64,000 bases of DNA from UTCFX2 sp963726375 (GTDB taxonomy: Bacteria; Chloroflexota; Anaerolineae; Anaerolineales; UBA4823): the NCBI GenBank assembly GCA_963726375.1, contig CAVSCE010000014.1, positions 272,219 to 336,218 on the forward strand. The letters are read 5' to 3'. Under the pieces are notes generated by a model. It was not told the origin of the DNA. It did no database searches and saw nothing but the letters and a program-made list of their open reading frames with translations. How positions within the stretch are numbered: the first letter of the stretch is position 1; each line of letters opens with the position of its first letter. Made by a program: the position numbers and the translations under genes. This document shows positions 8,836 to 18,440 of the stretch, piece by piece.

Positions 8836-10210
8836 ATGAGGCTGCGACTTTTTCTGTCTTTTGCCCTGGTAGCCCTGGTTTCAGTGATAGGGGTGATGGT
8901 TGTTGCGCGTCAAAATACAACAACCGCAGTGAGGGCTTTTATGTACCGTGGCGGGATGATCGGACAGGGAGGCCTGGTGCAGCAGCTGGAGGACTATTAC
9001 CGGGTGAACCGAACGTGGGACGGCGCGGAAAAGCTGATTGAAACGGCCAGGCGGAATCGCGGCCAGGGGATGATGGGTGGAAACAGCGCGATGATGGCAC
9101 AGCGCCTGCGCCTTGCGGATTCGGATGGATGGTTTGTCGCTGACTCCAGCGGGGCAGATCTTCAAGGGAAGCTCTCACGCGTTGAAAAAGCGGATTCGAT
9201 CCTGCTCCAGGTAAACGGGCGCACAGTTGGCTACCTCCTGGCAGAGGGCGGGATGGTTTTCAATCTCAGGGAGGAGCGCTTCCTGGTCAACCGGTTAACA
9301 AACGCTGCGCTTGCCGCTGGATTAATCGCCCTGGCGCTTTCGCTGCTGCTTTCGATCTTATTATCGTACAGCTTAATGCGCCCGGTACGCGAGCTGACCG
9401 GTGCTGCAAGGCGGCTCGGAGAAGGAGACCTTTCGCAGAGGGTGAATGTAAAAGGCGGTGAAGAGCTGTCCGTGCTGGGGGAGGCTCTTAATCGGATGGC
9501 CGACTCACTTCAAAAGTCGCAGGAAAGCCGCCGGTCGATGACGGCGGATATCGCCCACGAGCTGCGCAATCCGCTGGCTGTCCAGAGAGCAAACCTGGAG
9601 GCTTTACAGGATGGCGTCTACCCGCTCACGCCTGATGCGCTGGGACCGATCCTGGATCAAAACTTGCTTCTGACCCGGCTGGTGGATGATCTGCGGACGC
9701 TGGCACTCGCAGATGCCGGTGAACTGAACCTGGAAAAGGTGGCGGTCGATTTTGGTGGGCTTGTTGAGAAGCTTGTCGAACGCTTTCGACCGCAGGCGGA
9801 TCTCCTGCATGTGAACCTGCGGGTTGAGCGCAACACTTCAGCAGACCGTCCCATGATCATCTCCGCAGATCCTTTCCGGGTCGAGCAGATTCTTAAACAA
9901 TCTGATCTCGAACGCGCTGCGATATTCGCCGGATGGTGGAGAGATTATTGTGAAGATCACGCCTGGAAGGGATGACGTGTCAGCCAGCCTGCGCGACAGC
10001 GGTCCGGGAATCCCCGCAGATGCGCTGCCGTATGTTTTCGAGCGTTTTTACCGGGCAGATCGGGCGCGCAGCCGGTCTGGCGGGGGCAGCGGGCTGGGGC
10101 TGGCAATCGCCCGCAACCTGGCTGAAGCGCACGGCGGTACGCTGACAGCGGAAAACCACCCCCAGGGCGGCGCTGTCTTTACGCTGCGCCTGCCGCTTCA
10201 AAAAAGATGA
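8836..10210 (+). CDS. BaeS/CpxA-like sensor histidine kinase, one frameshift
   Basis: 457 residues once AAA at 9895-9897 is read as AA, which restores the N-box (NNLISNALRYSPDGGE). Order: N-terminal helix, a periplasmic loop of ~130 aa containing GGMIGQGG and a Gly/Met-rich stretch (GQGMMGGNSAMM), a second helix near 155-180, HAMP, the H-box HELRNPL, then the G1 box DSGPGI and G2 GSGLGLAI. It autophosphorylates the His and passes phosphate to the adjacent regulator. The Met-rich loop suggests a metal or envelope signal. The stop overlaps the ybaK ATG (ATGA). No HATPase residue looks lost. Confidence 0.93.
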
Positions 10211-10680
10211 AACCCAATAACGTCACCCGTTTGCTGGATGCCAGAAATATCCCTTATTCAGCTTTTGAGCTGCCGGGCGAGAAGGTCAGCGCGTTGGAAG
10301 CAGCAAGAATCCTGGGCGCACCTCCGGAACAAGTTTTCAAGACGATTGTCGTCGTCCGGGAAGGAAAAGGAAAGCCGATCCTGGCAGTGACGCCCGGCCC
10401 ATATGAGGTGGATTTGAAAGCGCTGGCGGCTGCGGTAGGCGAAAAGAAGCTGTCCCTGCCAACTCAGCGTGAAGCCGAACAGCTGACAGGTCTGCTGACG
10501 GGGGGGATTTCACCGCTCGCGCTGCTCCAACGAGGTTTTCAAGTCGTGGTCGAAGAATCTGCTGAGCTTTTTTCTGAGATCTACATCTCAGGCGGGCAGC
10601 GCGACCTGAATATCCGTCTGCCGGTGCGGGCTTTGATCGAACTCACGAATGCGACAGTGGCGCCATTTATTTCTTTTTGA
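10207..10680 (+). CDS. ybaK: YbaK/EbsC-family Cys-tRNA(Pro) deacylase-like protein
   Basis: 157 residues matching the YbaK/ProX editing-domain family, with conserved VFKTIVV and KPILAVTPG and GGISPLAL. Family members hydrolyse Cys-tRNA(Pro) or related mischarged tRNAs in the cytoplasm. The ATG overlaps the kinase stop by 4 nt, suggesting translational coupling, although no functional link is known. The 3' end overlaps the convergent argH end by 14 nt (10667-10680). Confidence 0.9.
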   Translation: MKPNNVTRLLDARNIPYSAFELPGEKVSALEAARILGAPPEQVFKTIVVVREGKGKPILAVTPGPYEVDLKALAAAVGEKKLSLPTQREAEQLTGLLTGGISPLALLQRGFQVVVEESAELFSEIYISGGQRDLNIRLPVRALIELTNATVAPFISF

Positions 10681-12038
10681 TGAGGGATTTGGCAGCCTGA
10701 ATCTGCACCTGGACCGATTCGGGAGATGTCCCCCCGATCCCTCCGTGCCGTTTGCTCGATCTTGAATGGATCAAAGATGCGTTCCAGATCTGTCTCAAGC
10801 TCCCCAATGGTCCTCCATTCGTTTGCGACAAATTGCTTCAGGCTGATGCCTTTCTCAGCAGCAAGACGGACCGCTCTGCCAACAGCAGCATGCGCCTCCC
10901 GGAATGGGACCCCCTGTTGAACGAGGTAGTCGGCTAAATCTGTCGCCAGCATCGATGTATCGATTGCCGCCATCATAATTTCTCCATTAACGCTCATTGT
11001 TTCTATCGCGCCAGCAAGGACTGGAAGGACAGACATCAAGGTATCTGTTGCAAGAAAAACAGGGACTTTATCTTCTTGCAGGTCTTTGTCATAGGTGGAA
11101 GGCAGCCCTTTGAGCGTTGTCATCAAACCCGTCAGCGTTCCGATGAGCACGCCTGCTTTGGCGCGGGTTAGCTCAAAGATATCTGCATTTTTCTTCTGCG
11201 GCATTAAGCTGGAGCCAGTCGAGTAAGCATCGGCAAGCTCGAAGTAGCCGAACTCGGTGGTGGTAAAGAGAATCATCGATTCGGATAATTTGCTCAGGTG
11301 CACACCAGTCATCGCGGCACAGAACAGAAATTCGGCAGCAAAATCACGATCGGAAACCGCGTCCAGGCTGTTTTGGGCTGGGGACTCAAAACCCAGCGCT
11401 GCTGCCAGGGCATCGCGATCGATATCGAAAGAGGTTCCAGCCAATGCGCCGCTGCCCAACGGCATTACCGCAACCCGATGCTGCAGATCACCCAGGCGCT
11501 CACGGTCGCGCTGGAGCATCCAAAAGAAGCTCATCAGCCAGTGGGCGAACAGGATGGGCTGGGCGCGCTGAAGGTGGGTGTAACCAGGCATCAAAACTTT
11601 TGGATAACGCTCGGCGACGTCGATAAAAGTACTTTGAAGCCGGCAAACCTCATGATCCAGGACCGGCAGCGCGTCCAGCATCCACAAGCGGAAATCGGTT
11701 GCCACCTGGTCATTGCGGCTGCGCCCGGTGTGCAGTTTTCCAGAAGCTGCGCCGATCAGCTCGCCTAACCGCCGCTCGACAGCAGTATGAATGTCCTCGT
11801 CAGTCTGTATAAACAAAAAAACCTGGTTATCAAACTCTGCCGCAATTTTATTCAATCCGTTCAGGATCTCGATGTGTTCGGCCTCGGAAAGAACTCCCGC
11901 TTGCAACAGCACCTCAGCCCAGGCGATACTGCCGCGCACATCCTGGGCTGCCAGCCGCCGGTCGAATGATAGCGATGAGTTTAAAGCCCATGCATTATCG
12001 GCAAGCCCGGATGAGAAACGTCCGCTCCAGAGGGTCAT
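10667..12038 (-). CDS. argH: Argininosuccinate lyase, one frameshift near the C terminus
   Basis: Last step of arginine synthesis: argininosuccinate to arginine plus fumarate. Hallmarks are the N-terminal LWSGRFSSG, TGRSRNDQ, and the fumarase-superfamily signature read here as GSSLMPQKKNADIFE, with Ala at the usual Pro. The uninterrupted frame runs on to 10581 through a nonsense tail. Reading TTT 10751-10753 as TT instead gives EQRHGGIGGTSPESVQVQIQ and a stop at 10667, for 456 aa, the normal length. The gene lies 56 nt after argG on the same strand and is presumably co-transcribed with it. Confidence 0.95.
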
Positions 12039-12094
12039 AGGTTCTCCTTTCCTCGAATTGATCTTTGGTTCTGATTTCAGTATTCAAGGTCCTA

Positions 12095-13366
12095 TCAATC
12101 ACGTTTAAACCTGGAATAGTCCGGCTTGGGCATTTCCAATCCAGAGATAGGGAGGCCGTTCAAGGCGCGCACCATGAGGCTTAATCCGTAAAGCCGGATA
12201 AATCCTTCGGCGTGGCTTTGATCATATACATCTTCCTGCCCGAAGGTGGCAAAGTCCTCACGATAGAGGCTGAAAGGGCTCTTGCACCCGGCACTGATGA
12301 TGCTGCCTTTATAGAGCTTCAATCGGACAATGCCGGTTACAGGTCCCTGAGTTGCGTTGACGAAAGCGTCTAAAGCTTCGCGCAGCGGGGTGAACCACAA
12401 GCCGTTGTAGGTGAGCTCGGCGTATTTGATTGCGGCTGTCTGCTTGAAATGCATTGTTTCGCGGTCGAGCACCAGCGATTCCAGCTCCCGGTGGGCATAG
12501 AGTAAGATCGTCCCACCAGGAGTTTCATAGACTCCGTGCGATTTCATACCGACCAGGCGGTTCTCCACCAGGTCGACCCGGCCGATGCCGTTTCTTCCGC
12601 CAATCTCGTTGAGCGTCTCAACAATTTTGGCGGGAGAGAGCTTTTGGCCGTTAACCGCAATTGGTGTGCCGCTCTCGAACTCGATTTCGACATGTTCCGG
12701 CTCGTCCGGGGAGCTCTCTGGCGAGGCGCTGATCTGGTACATCCCCTCTTCCGGCTCGTTCCACGGGTCTTCGAGCAAACCGCCCTCGTGCGAGATGTGC
12801 CAGAGGTTCGAGTCACGGCTGTAAATCGATTTGATCGTGGCAGTCACCGGCACATTGTGCGCAGCGGCGTATGCAATCGCGTCTTCGCGCGAACGGATGT
12901 CCCATTCACGCCAGGGAGCGATAATTTTCAGGCGCGGATCAAGCGCCATCACGGTCAGCTCGAAACGAACCTGGTCGTTGCCTTTGCCGGTCGCGCCGTG
13001 AGCCACCGCATCTGCTCCAACCTGGTGAGCGACATCCACCAGGTGCTTGGCGATCAGCGGACGCGCGACCGATGTCCCGAGCAGGTATTTGTGCTCGTAC
13101 ACCGCCCCCATCTTGAGCATTGGAAACAGGTAATCGCTGGCAAATTCCTCGCGCATGTCGTGAACGATGAGCTGGCTGGCGCCGCTGTTAATCGCCTTTG
13201 CCTCCAGCTTCGAGAGGTCTTCGTCACCCTGACCGACATTCGCGCAGAAGCAGATGACCTCGCAGCCGTAGTTCTCTTTAAGCCATGGGACGATCACGGA
13301 GGTGTCCAGCCCGCCAGAGTAGGCAAGTACCACTTTCTTGATAGCAGGTTTTAACTTCGCATGCAT
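12095..13366 (-). CDS. argG: Argininosuccinate synthase
   Basis: 423 residues. Joins citrulline and aspartate with ATP hydrolysed to AMP and PPi. The N-type ATP-pyrophosphatase loop AYSGGLDTSV is at the N terminus, and the family motifs GATGKGND and YSRDSNLWHISHEGG follow. The open frame extends upstream to a TTG at 13387, but the ATG at 13366 has AAGGAAG at proper spacing and gives the usual N terminus. The gene is intact, unlike argH. It sits directly downstream of a terminator hairpin in its own leader and is therefore probably controlled by attenuation (see the leader entries). Confidence 0.97.
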   Translation of the reverse strand: MHAKLKPAIKKVVLAYSGGLDTSVIVPWLKENYGCEVICFCANVGQGDEDLSKLEAKAINSGASQLIVHDMREEFASDYLFPMLKMGAVYEHKYLLGTSVARPLIAKHLVDVAHQVGADAVAHGATGKGNDQVRFELTVMALDPRLKIIAPWREWDIRSREDAIAYAAAHNVPVTATIKSIYSRDSNLWHISHEGGLLEDPWNEPEEGMYQISASPESSPDEPEHVEIEFESGTPIAVNGQKLSPAKIVETLNEIGGRNGIGRVDLVENRLVGMKSHGVYETPGGTILLYAHRELESLVLDRETMHFKQTAAIKYAELTYNGLWFTPLREALDAFVNATQGPVTGIVRLKLYKGSIISAGCKSPFSLYREDFATFGQEDVYDQSHAEGFIRLYGLSLMVRALNGLPISGLEMPKPDYSRFKRD

Positions 13367-13395
13367 GATGTCTTCCTTTCGAGTCAAATTAATTA

Positions 13396-13424
13396 AAACA
13401 GCCCTCCGAGAAGGAGGGCTGTTT
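13396..13424 (-). terminator. Intrinsic terminator in the argG leader (attenuator)
   Basis: A perfect 12-bp stem with a 5-nt loop (AAACAGCCCTCC-TTCTC-GGAGGGCTGTTT on the minus strand) followed by TTAATTAATT. It stands after the argG promoter and only 30 nt before the argG ATG, so it must be read through for expression. The left arm and loop (13407-13418) are complementary to 13488-13500 in the same leader. Confidence 0.8.
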
Positions 13425-13461
13425 GAGCAAACTATCTGTGGATTCTACGGCGCCTGAAAAT

Positions 13462-13554
13462 CTATCCTGCTGTCCAAACCCATTGCTCCCATCCTTCTCG
13501 CTGAGAAGTGGGGGGCAGAGGACGAGAGCGGAGCATCGCTTTCAGGCTGAACAT
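13462..13554 (-). CDS. Putative Arg-containing leader peptide of argGH
   Basis: A 30-codon frame too short for routine gene calling. It starts with ATG at 13554, about 3 nt from the predicted transcription start, so it would be leaderless. Arg codons are 9 (CGC), 11 (CGT) and 19 (CGA); there are also three Trp codons near the end. Codon 19 begins the strand 13500-13488 that can pair with the terminator. A ribosome stalled at codons 9-11 would leave this strand free. A ribosome reaching the TAG would tend to mask it. No Shine-Dalgarno is present, and translation is not proven. Confidence 0.45.
   Translation of the reverse strand: MFSLKAMLRSRPLPPTSQREGWEQWVWTAG
13488..13508 (-). promoter_or_regulatory. 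Antiterminator strand and competing local hairpin in the argG leader
   Basis: In the RNA, CGAGAAGGA-U-GGG (13500 to 13488) is complementary to CCCUCCUUCUCG (13418 to 13407) in the terminator, giving 12 bp with one bulged U. The same strand can instead fold locally, CTTCTC (13508-13503) with GAGAAG (13499-13494) across a 3-nt loop. Two exclusive structures of this kind are the hallmark of an attenuator. Confidence 0.6.
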
Positions 13555-13563
13555 ATTGCGCTG

Positions 13564-13591
13564 ATTTTATCACGGTGGAAGGATATGTCAA
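13564..13591 (-). promoter_or_regulatory. Sigma-A-type promoter of argGH
   Basis: On the minus strand -35 TTGACA (13586-13591), 16 nt, -10 TAAAAT (13564-13569). The predicted start is about 13557, giving a leader of roughly 190 nt before argG. Confidence 0.75.
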
Positions 13592-13649
13592 TGGAAATGG
13601 CTTTATTGCTGGTTCTTGAAAATAGTGAATGAAAAAGCAGGAAAATCGA

Positions 13650-15694
13650 TCAATACGCCAGCAGCCGCTCCATTTCTGTGCGGATACTTTCCACCGACGG
13701 GAGGACTGCTTCCATCAGCGCGAGGTTGTAGGGGATCGGTACGTCGGGCACCGCCAGCCGCTTGACCGGGGCGTCCAGGTCTGTGAATGCCTGGCTTGCG
13801 ATGACCGCTGCGATCTCGGCACCAAAACCGGCGGTAAGGAAGTCCTCGTGGACGATGAGGACCTTGCCTGTAGCGCGGACGCTTTCCAGGACGGCTTCCT
13901 GGTCCCAGGGGATGATCGTCCGCAAATCGAGCAGGCGGATGCGGCCTGAGAACGCCGCAGCGGCTTCCAGGCAGCGGTGGACCAGGGCACCCCAGCTCAC
14001 GACGGTCAGCTCGGAACCGTCGGTCAATGCGGCTGCTTTCCCAAAAGGCAGGCAGTATCCATCGCCGGGGTAGGGTTGGCGTCCCTCACGGGTATCGAGC
14101 AGGGCGCGGTGCTCGAAGAAGAAAGTCGGGTCGTCGCCGCGCAGCGCGGTCCGCAGCAGGCCGACCGCATCCGCAGCGTTGCTCGGGAACGCGATCCGCC
14201 AGCCAAGGGTGTGAGCGAAGACAGCCTCGGCGGTGACGCTGTGCCAGGGGTCGCCGGTCTTTTTGCCAAAGCCGACCGGGATGCGGACGACGAGCGGGGC
14301 GGCGAAGCGATTCGCGGTTCGCCAGCGGAGCGTGCCCAGGTCGCTGAGCTGCTCGTGGGCAGGGTCGGCGTACTTGCGGAACTGGATCTCGGGGACAGGG
14401 AGCAGGCCGGCGAGCGCCAGCCCGGCGGCGCGGCCGATGATGCCGTCCTCGTTGAGCGAGGTGTCGAAGACGCGCTCGGCGCCGAAATGTGCCTGCATGT
14501 CCAGCGTCGCGCCGTGCACGCCGCCTTTCACGCCAACGTCCTCCCCAAAGACAAGCAGCCTGGGATTGAGCGACATCTCGACTTCCAGCGTCCGCCGGAC
14601 GGCGTCAACCAGGTTGATGCGCGGACCTTCAGGCTGAGGCGAAGCCTCGACCAGGTGGGATTTGGAAGGAATCAGGACGCAGCCCACCCCGGGTAGGAGT
14701 CTCTCCTTCAAAGAACAGGTGGCGGCGGACATCGGCGGGATTTGGTTCAGGTAGGGCTTCGGCTTCAGAGAGTGCGGCTTGAAGCTCGCGCTGGATTTCC
14801 GTCTCGAGCTCATCCCAGCGCGCATCGTCGTCCAGGAAAGATTTCAACTGCAGGAGCGGGTCGCGCTGCGCTTCCTCGGCCTTTTCGGCTTCGGGCTTGT
14901 AGGACTGGTCATCGATGAAAGTATGCCCGGTCAATCGGACGACATACAATTGAAGCAGACAGGGACCAAGACCGCTGCGGACATGATCGACCGCCGTGCG
15001 GATTAAATCTGCGGTCTGCTGCGGATCAGTCCCATCACCTTCCAGGATTTTCAGACTGGCATAGCAGGCCAGGTTTGCGGCGACGTTCCCACCGGGTGTC
15101 TGCAGGTCGGCCGGGACGGAAAGCCCGTAGCAGTTGTTCTCGATGAAGAAGATCATCGGGAGTTTCAGGGTTGAGGCGATGTTCAAGGCCGCCCAGAAGC
15201 CGTTGGCAGCAGTGCTGCCTTCACCACCGCAGGCGACTGCGATTGCCCCGGCCCAATCCGCCTCGCCGAGCACACCTGTACGGTATTGGATTGCCTGAGC
15301 CCAACCGGCTGCGGGCGTATACTGGGCCCCGACGTTACCCGAGGCCGGCAGGATTGTTGCGCCGGTGCGGGCAGGCAGGTTGAACATCACTCCGACGTCT
15401 CTCCCCTGAGTGGGGCTGCCGGAGCGGGCTAACCCGGCGGCGAGCGCTTCGACTGGCGTCAGACCGCTGGCCAGCAGCAGCGGTCGCGAGCGGTAGTAGA
15501 CTGTGGCGGCGTCGTGCGGGTGAATCGAGTGAAAGGCCGAGCAGGACCTGGGCCAGCTCGTGTCCGCTGGCAGAAAACTGGTATTTGACCTTGCCTTGCG
15601 GCGTCAGCTGCTCAACTTCCAGCCGGTCGAGCGACCGGGAGAGAAGCATAAGCCTGGCAGCTTTCCACCAATCGATCCAATCCGTTTTGATCAT
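13650..15694 (-). CDS. Fused 2-oxoacid dehydrogenase E1 (alpha and beta in one chain), two frameshifts
   Basis: Thiamine-diphosphate E1 that decarboxylates pyruvate or branched-chain 2-oxoacids and acylates lipoyl-E2. The alpha part starts at ATG 15694 (MIKTDWIDWW) after GGAGG and shows CGGEGSTAANGF (GEG where GDG is usual) and IENNCYGLS. The beta part has FGEDVG, IQFRKYADPAHEQ and VPIPYN near its end. Reading GGG (15518-15520) and CCCC (14687-14690) one base shorter yields a single 680-aa chain, normal for one-piece E1 enzymes. Separate overlapping subunits are the alternative. No E2 or E3 gene is in view. The start overlaps the transporter stop. Confidence 0.88.
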
Positions 15695-16992
15695 GCAGCT
15701 GCCTCCAATGATGGTGTGCTTTCCTGGATCTGACCCAGTTTCAAATCCCTTAACACGCTGCGCGAGCGCAGCCAGAGCCAGATGGTCTGGGTTGCAACGC
15801 TCAGGGTAAGGGCAAGTACGCCGAAATACAGCCCGGGGACCTGGGTGAACGCAACTCCAAAGCCGAGCACGATCAGGCTGGTGAGAAGGTAGATCAAGAC
15901 CGACTTCGTAATGGCCCGGGTGCGACCGTCGTGAAGGATCGCACCTTGATACCAGCTCTGCAGAACGGTCAGCGCTGGAAGCGGCAGGGCAATCCACAGC
16001 GCCCGCTGACCCATTATGCTCAGCTCGGGGCGGAGCGCAAAGATTTCCTGGAACCAGAACCTTGATAATGGAGTAGCTGTAATCAGGAACAGCCCTGCAG
16101 TCGAGGATAGAATCAGCACGGAAGCAAAGCGGTTCAGGCTTTTATAAGAGCCATTCCGGTCCAGAAAAGACACGACGACTTCGTTATATGCTATCCCCAG
16201 GCTGCGCAGCATGAAGATCAGGCCTGAGACGACCAGCCAGACTGCGAGAGACTCGATTGCCAGCGGCATCCGGTTCATCGCTGCGCTGCCGATCGGGTTA
16301 GCAAGCAGCGACAGAAGCGAAGTCAACACAAGCGGTGTATAGAAAGCCCAAAATGCTGCCCAGGTCAGCGGCGGGTCTACGGCCGGCGCCGGTTTGATAT
16401 CCCTGTTCAGCACAGGGTGGATGATCAGCCGGATATATGCGGCTTCGCTCATCACGCCGCAGGCGACCGCGCTCGAGCCGACGACAATGCCGGGGATCGA
16501 ACCGACCGAATAACCGATCGCCAGGACGAGAAGATTAGCGCTCAACCGGACGACTGTCCCTAACCCGACGGACCTGGAATGTCCGGTGCGGATCAGCACA
16601 CCCTGGTTGAAACGGCGGTAGGCAATCGACCAGGTCCACGGGAGCATGATCATTAATCCGATTCGGGCCGGCTCAACGATCTGCGGCTTGGCCCCCATGA
16701 TATCTTCGACAACGAAATAATAGAGCGGCGTGAATGCGATCAGAATGTGAAGCAGAGTCAGCAGGGCTCCAGCGGTCATCATAAAGCGGCGGATCAGCCG
16801 GTAGGATGCCCAATCTTTGCTCAGGGCAGTCGATGCGGCCAGCAGCATGATGATCGGTGACTCGATGATCAGCGCGAGCGGGAAGACCACCCCGCTGTAG
16901 GCCGCCATGTTGATCTCCGGATAGGCGAGGCGAGCCATTACAGCGCTTATCGCCGGACCTTCCAGACTCATCAGCAACCAGCTCGCGGCCAA
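15691..16992 (-). CDS. MATE/ANKH-like multidrug or lipid-linked export membrane protein
   Basis: At least 433 residues with about eleven or twelve hydrophobic helices and few charged residues, resembling MATE-superfamily exporters (ANKH-like group). Substrate unknown. The start is unclear: the coding-like frame continues upstream of the TTG at 16992 (…ISQVVAAWWPLAASWLLMSLEG) to the in-frame TAA of the preceding gene at 17053-17055 without an ATG. It therefore either uses an unusual start or has lost its start through a base error. The 3' end overlaps the E1 start by 4 nt (ATGA), which suggests one transcript. Confidence 0.75.
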   Translation of the reverse strand: MAASWLLMSLEGPAISAVMARLAYPEINMAAYSGVVFPLALIIESPIIMLLAASTALSKDWASYRLIRRFMMTAGALLTLLHILIAFTPLYYFVVEDIMGAKPQIVEPARIGLMIMLPWTWSIAYRRFNQGVLIRTGHSRSVGLGTVVRLSANLLVLAIGYSVGSIPGIVVGSSAVACGVMSEAAYIRLIIHPVLNRDIKPAPAVDPPLTWAAFWAFYTPLVLTSLLSLLANPIGSAAMNRMPLAIESLAVWLVVSGLIFMLRSLGIAYNEVVVSFLDRNGSYKSLNRFASVLILSSTAGLFLITATPLSRFWFQEIFALRPELSIMGQRALWIALPLPALTVLQSWYQGAILHDGRTRAITKSVLIYLLTSLIVLGFGVAFTQVPGLYFGVLALTLSVATQTIWLWLRSRSVLRDLKLGQIQESTPSLEAAA

Positions 16993-17052
16993 CGGCCACC
17001 AGGCAGCAACAACCTGGCTGATCGGAATCTCGGTGTTTTGGGCTGGTTTTTC

Positions 17053-17673
17053 TTAAATCAATGTGAATTGAACCTGCTCAGTCGAATTTTGGTCGATCGG
17101 GAGTGTACAGAAATTGAGGAGCGACCTCAGCTCTGAGGTCTCTCCAACCCGGATGATTCCCGGCAGCTCAACCGTAGCGACGATGCCTCGCAAGTGCATA
17201 AATTCCTTGATAAATCGTTCCTGGAGACCTGGAAGGTTGTAATGATCCTGGACGATTTTTCCGGTATGCTGGCAGGGAAGATTTTTGGATTCGACGACGA
17301 GGGTTACACCGCCGGAGAAAAACAAGCGGGTCCGGGAGGGGAGATGGGTGAGGTTAGGGATTCCTTCGATAAGCAAATTTGCGCCCAACCATTCGGCCCG
17401 GATTTCTGGGACTTCGATCGCGCGTGCAGCGGCGTCCAGCTCCTCGACAGAAACAATCGAGACCTGGCGATCGTTGTGGATCTCGGTGCCGCGCGGATAA
17501 TGGGGCGTGCGGCCGTCGGATTTATGGGTAAGGCCAGCGTGGCGGTCGCCTTCAAAACCTGCAAATGTTACTATGACCTTCTCCTGGGCTGTAGTGATTA
17601 GAGAATGCGGATCCAGACCAAGATAGAGTCCAGCGGCTTTCCCGGTGAGGCTGTATGATGAGTTCATATTCAT
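17053..17673 (-). CDS. MOSC-domain protein
   Basis: 206 residues from ATG 17673 (MNMNSS, preceded by GAAAGCGAG); another ATG exists at 17718. FEGDRHAG and VESKNLPCQHTG, with the invariant Cys, mark the MOSC domain of molybdenum-cofactor sulfurases and relatives such as YiiM and YuaD. A stand-alone MOSC domain usually handles sulfur transfer to or from Moco or N-hydroxylated substrates. No Moco biosynthesis gene is nearby, so the function is open. It is followed in the same frame by the MATE-like gene. Confidence 0.85.
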   Translation of the reverse strand: MNMNSSYSLTGKAAGLYLGLDPHSLITTAQEKVIVTFAGFEGDRHAGLTHKSDGRTPHYPRGTEIHNDRQVSIVSVEELDAAARAIEVPEIRAEWLGANLLIEGIPNLTHLPSRTRLFFSGGVTLVVESKNLPCQHTGKIVQDHYNLPGLQERFIKEFMHLRGIVATVELPGIIRVGETSELRSLLNFCTLPIDQNSTEQVQFTLI

Positions 17674-17810
17674 GCTCGCTTTCAGGTACAGCAGAATTCT
17701 AATTGAACGAAAAATCATTATAACTTATCTGGAATGATGAATGGAATTCGATGAGATTGCAGTGTTTAAGGATTCGGATCGATAAAATCGGCGAGTTGGG
17801 TAAATCGTGC

Positions 17811-17861
17811 TTGACATGAGGGTATTTTTTTGCTATTCTATAACTACCGACCGGTCGGTAG
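17811..17861 (+). promoter_or_regulatory. Promoter and perfect TetR operator before the fatty-acid regulon
   Basis: -35 TTGACA (17811-17816), 17 nt, -10 TATTCT (17834-17839), then the perfect 18-bp palindrome CTACCGACCGGTCGGTAG (17844-17861) covering the start point. The first downstream gene encodes a TetR regulator (ATG 17871), so autorepression relieved by an acyl-CoA-type ligand is likely by analogy with FadR of Bacillus. Confidence 0.85.
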
Positions 17862-17870
17862 GGAGTCAGC

Positions 17871-18435
17871 ATGACGCGCGATGAGATCCTGTCTGCAGCA
17901 GCACAGATCTTCAGCGAAAAGGGTTTTCACGCCACTTCGATGCAGGATATCGCCCAGGCTGGTTAACCTGCAAAAAGCCAGCCTTTACCATCACGTCTCG
18001 AGCAAACAGCAGATCCTGGTCGATGTCCTGGACCGCGCCCTGGACATGCTGATCGCGAACATGGAGGAAGTGATGGCTCGTCCACTCTTGCCGGACGAAA
18101 TGCTCCGCCAGGCGATCCAGTGCTACCTGCAAACCATGCTGGACCACCGGGATCTCTCGGCAGTCCTGCTGCTTGAACATCGCTCGCTGCGGCCTGAGCT
18201 GCATGCTCATCATGTGCCGAGGCGCGATCGCTTTGAAGGTTTGTGGCGAGACCTGATCCGTTCAGGGATCGAGCAGGGCGTTTTTGCAAACACCGATCCT
18301 GCGATGACGGGTCGGGCGCTTTTAGGGGCGATGAACTGGACGATCACATGGTACCGCCCCGATGGGCTTGAAAACTCGATGATGGTTGCCGACCAGTATG
18401 CAAACGTATTCCTGAACGGGCTGTTCAAGCGTTGA
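17871..18435 (+). CDS. TetR/AcrR-family regulator (FadR-like), one frameshift
   Basis: 187 residues if GG at 17961-17962 is read as G, which joins MQDIAQAVNLQKASLYHHV, the helix-turn-helix. As given, the frame stops at TAA 17963-17965 just before the recognition helix. The C-terminal ligand domain is typical of the family in length but not diagnostic. It is followed after 5 nt by the MBL gene and then by acyl-CoA dehydrogenases, FadN-like and thiolase genes. It is therefore the probable regulator of fatty-acid breakdown, acting at the palindrome 17844-17861. Confidence 0.9.
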
Positions 18436-18440
18436 GATGA

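Noticed and set aside
12536..13354. 272-codon open frame antisense to argG
   Set aside because: Shadow of a clearly conserved gene; no ribosome site or recognisable domain.
13388..13600. T-box riboswitch upstream of argG
   Set aside because: The leader has a terminator and a competing pairing, but no AGGGTGGNACCGCG-type T-box sequence or recognisable specifier loop.
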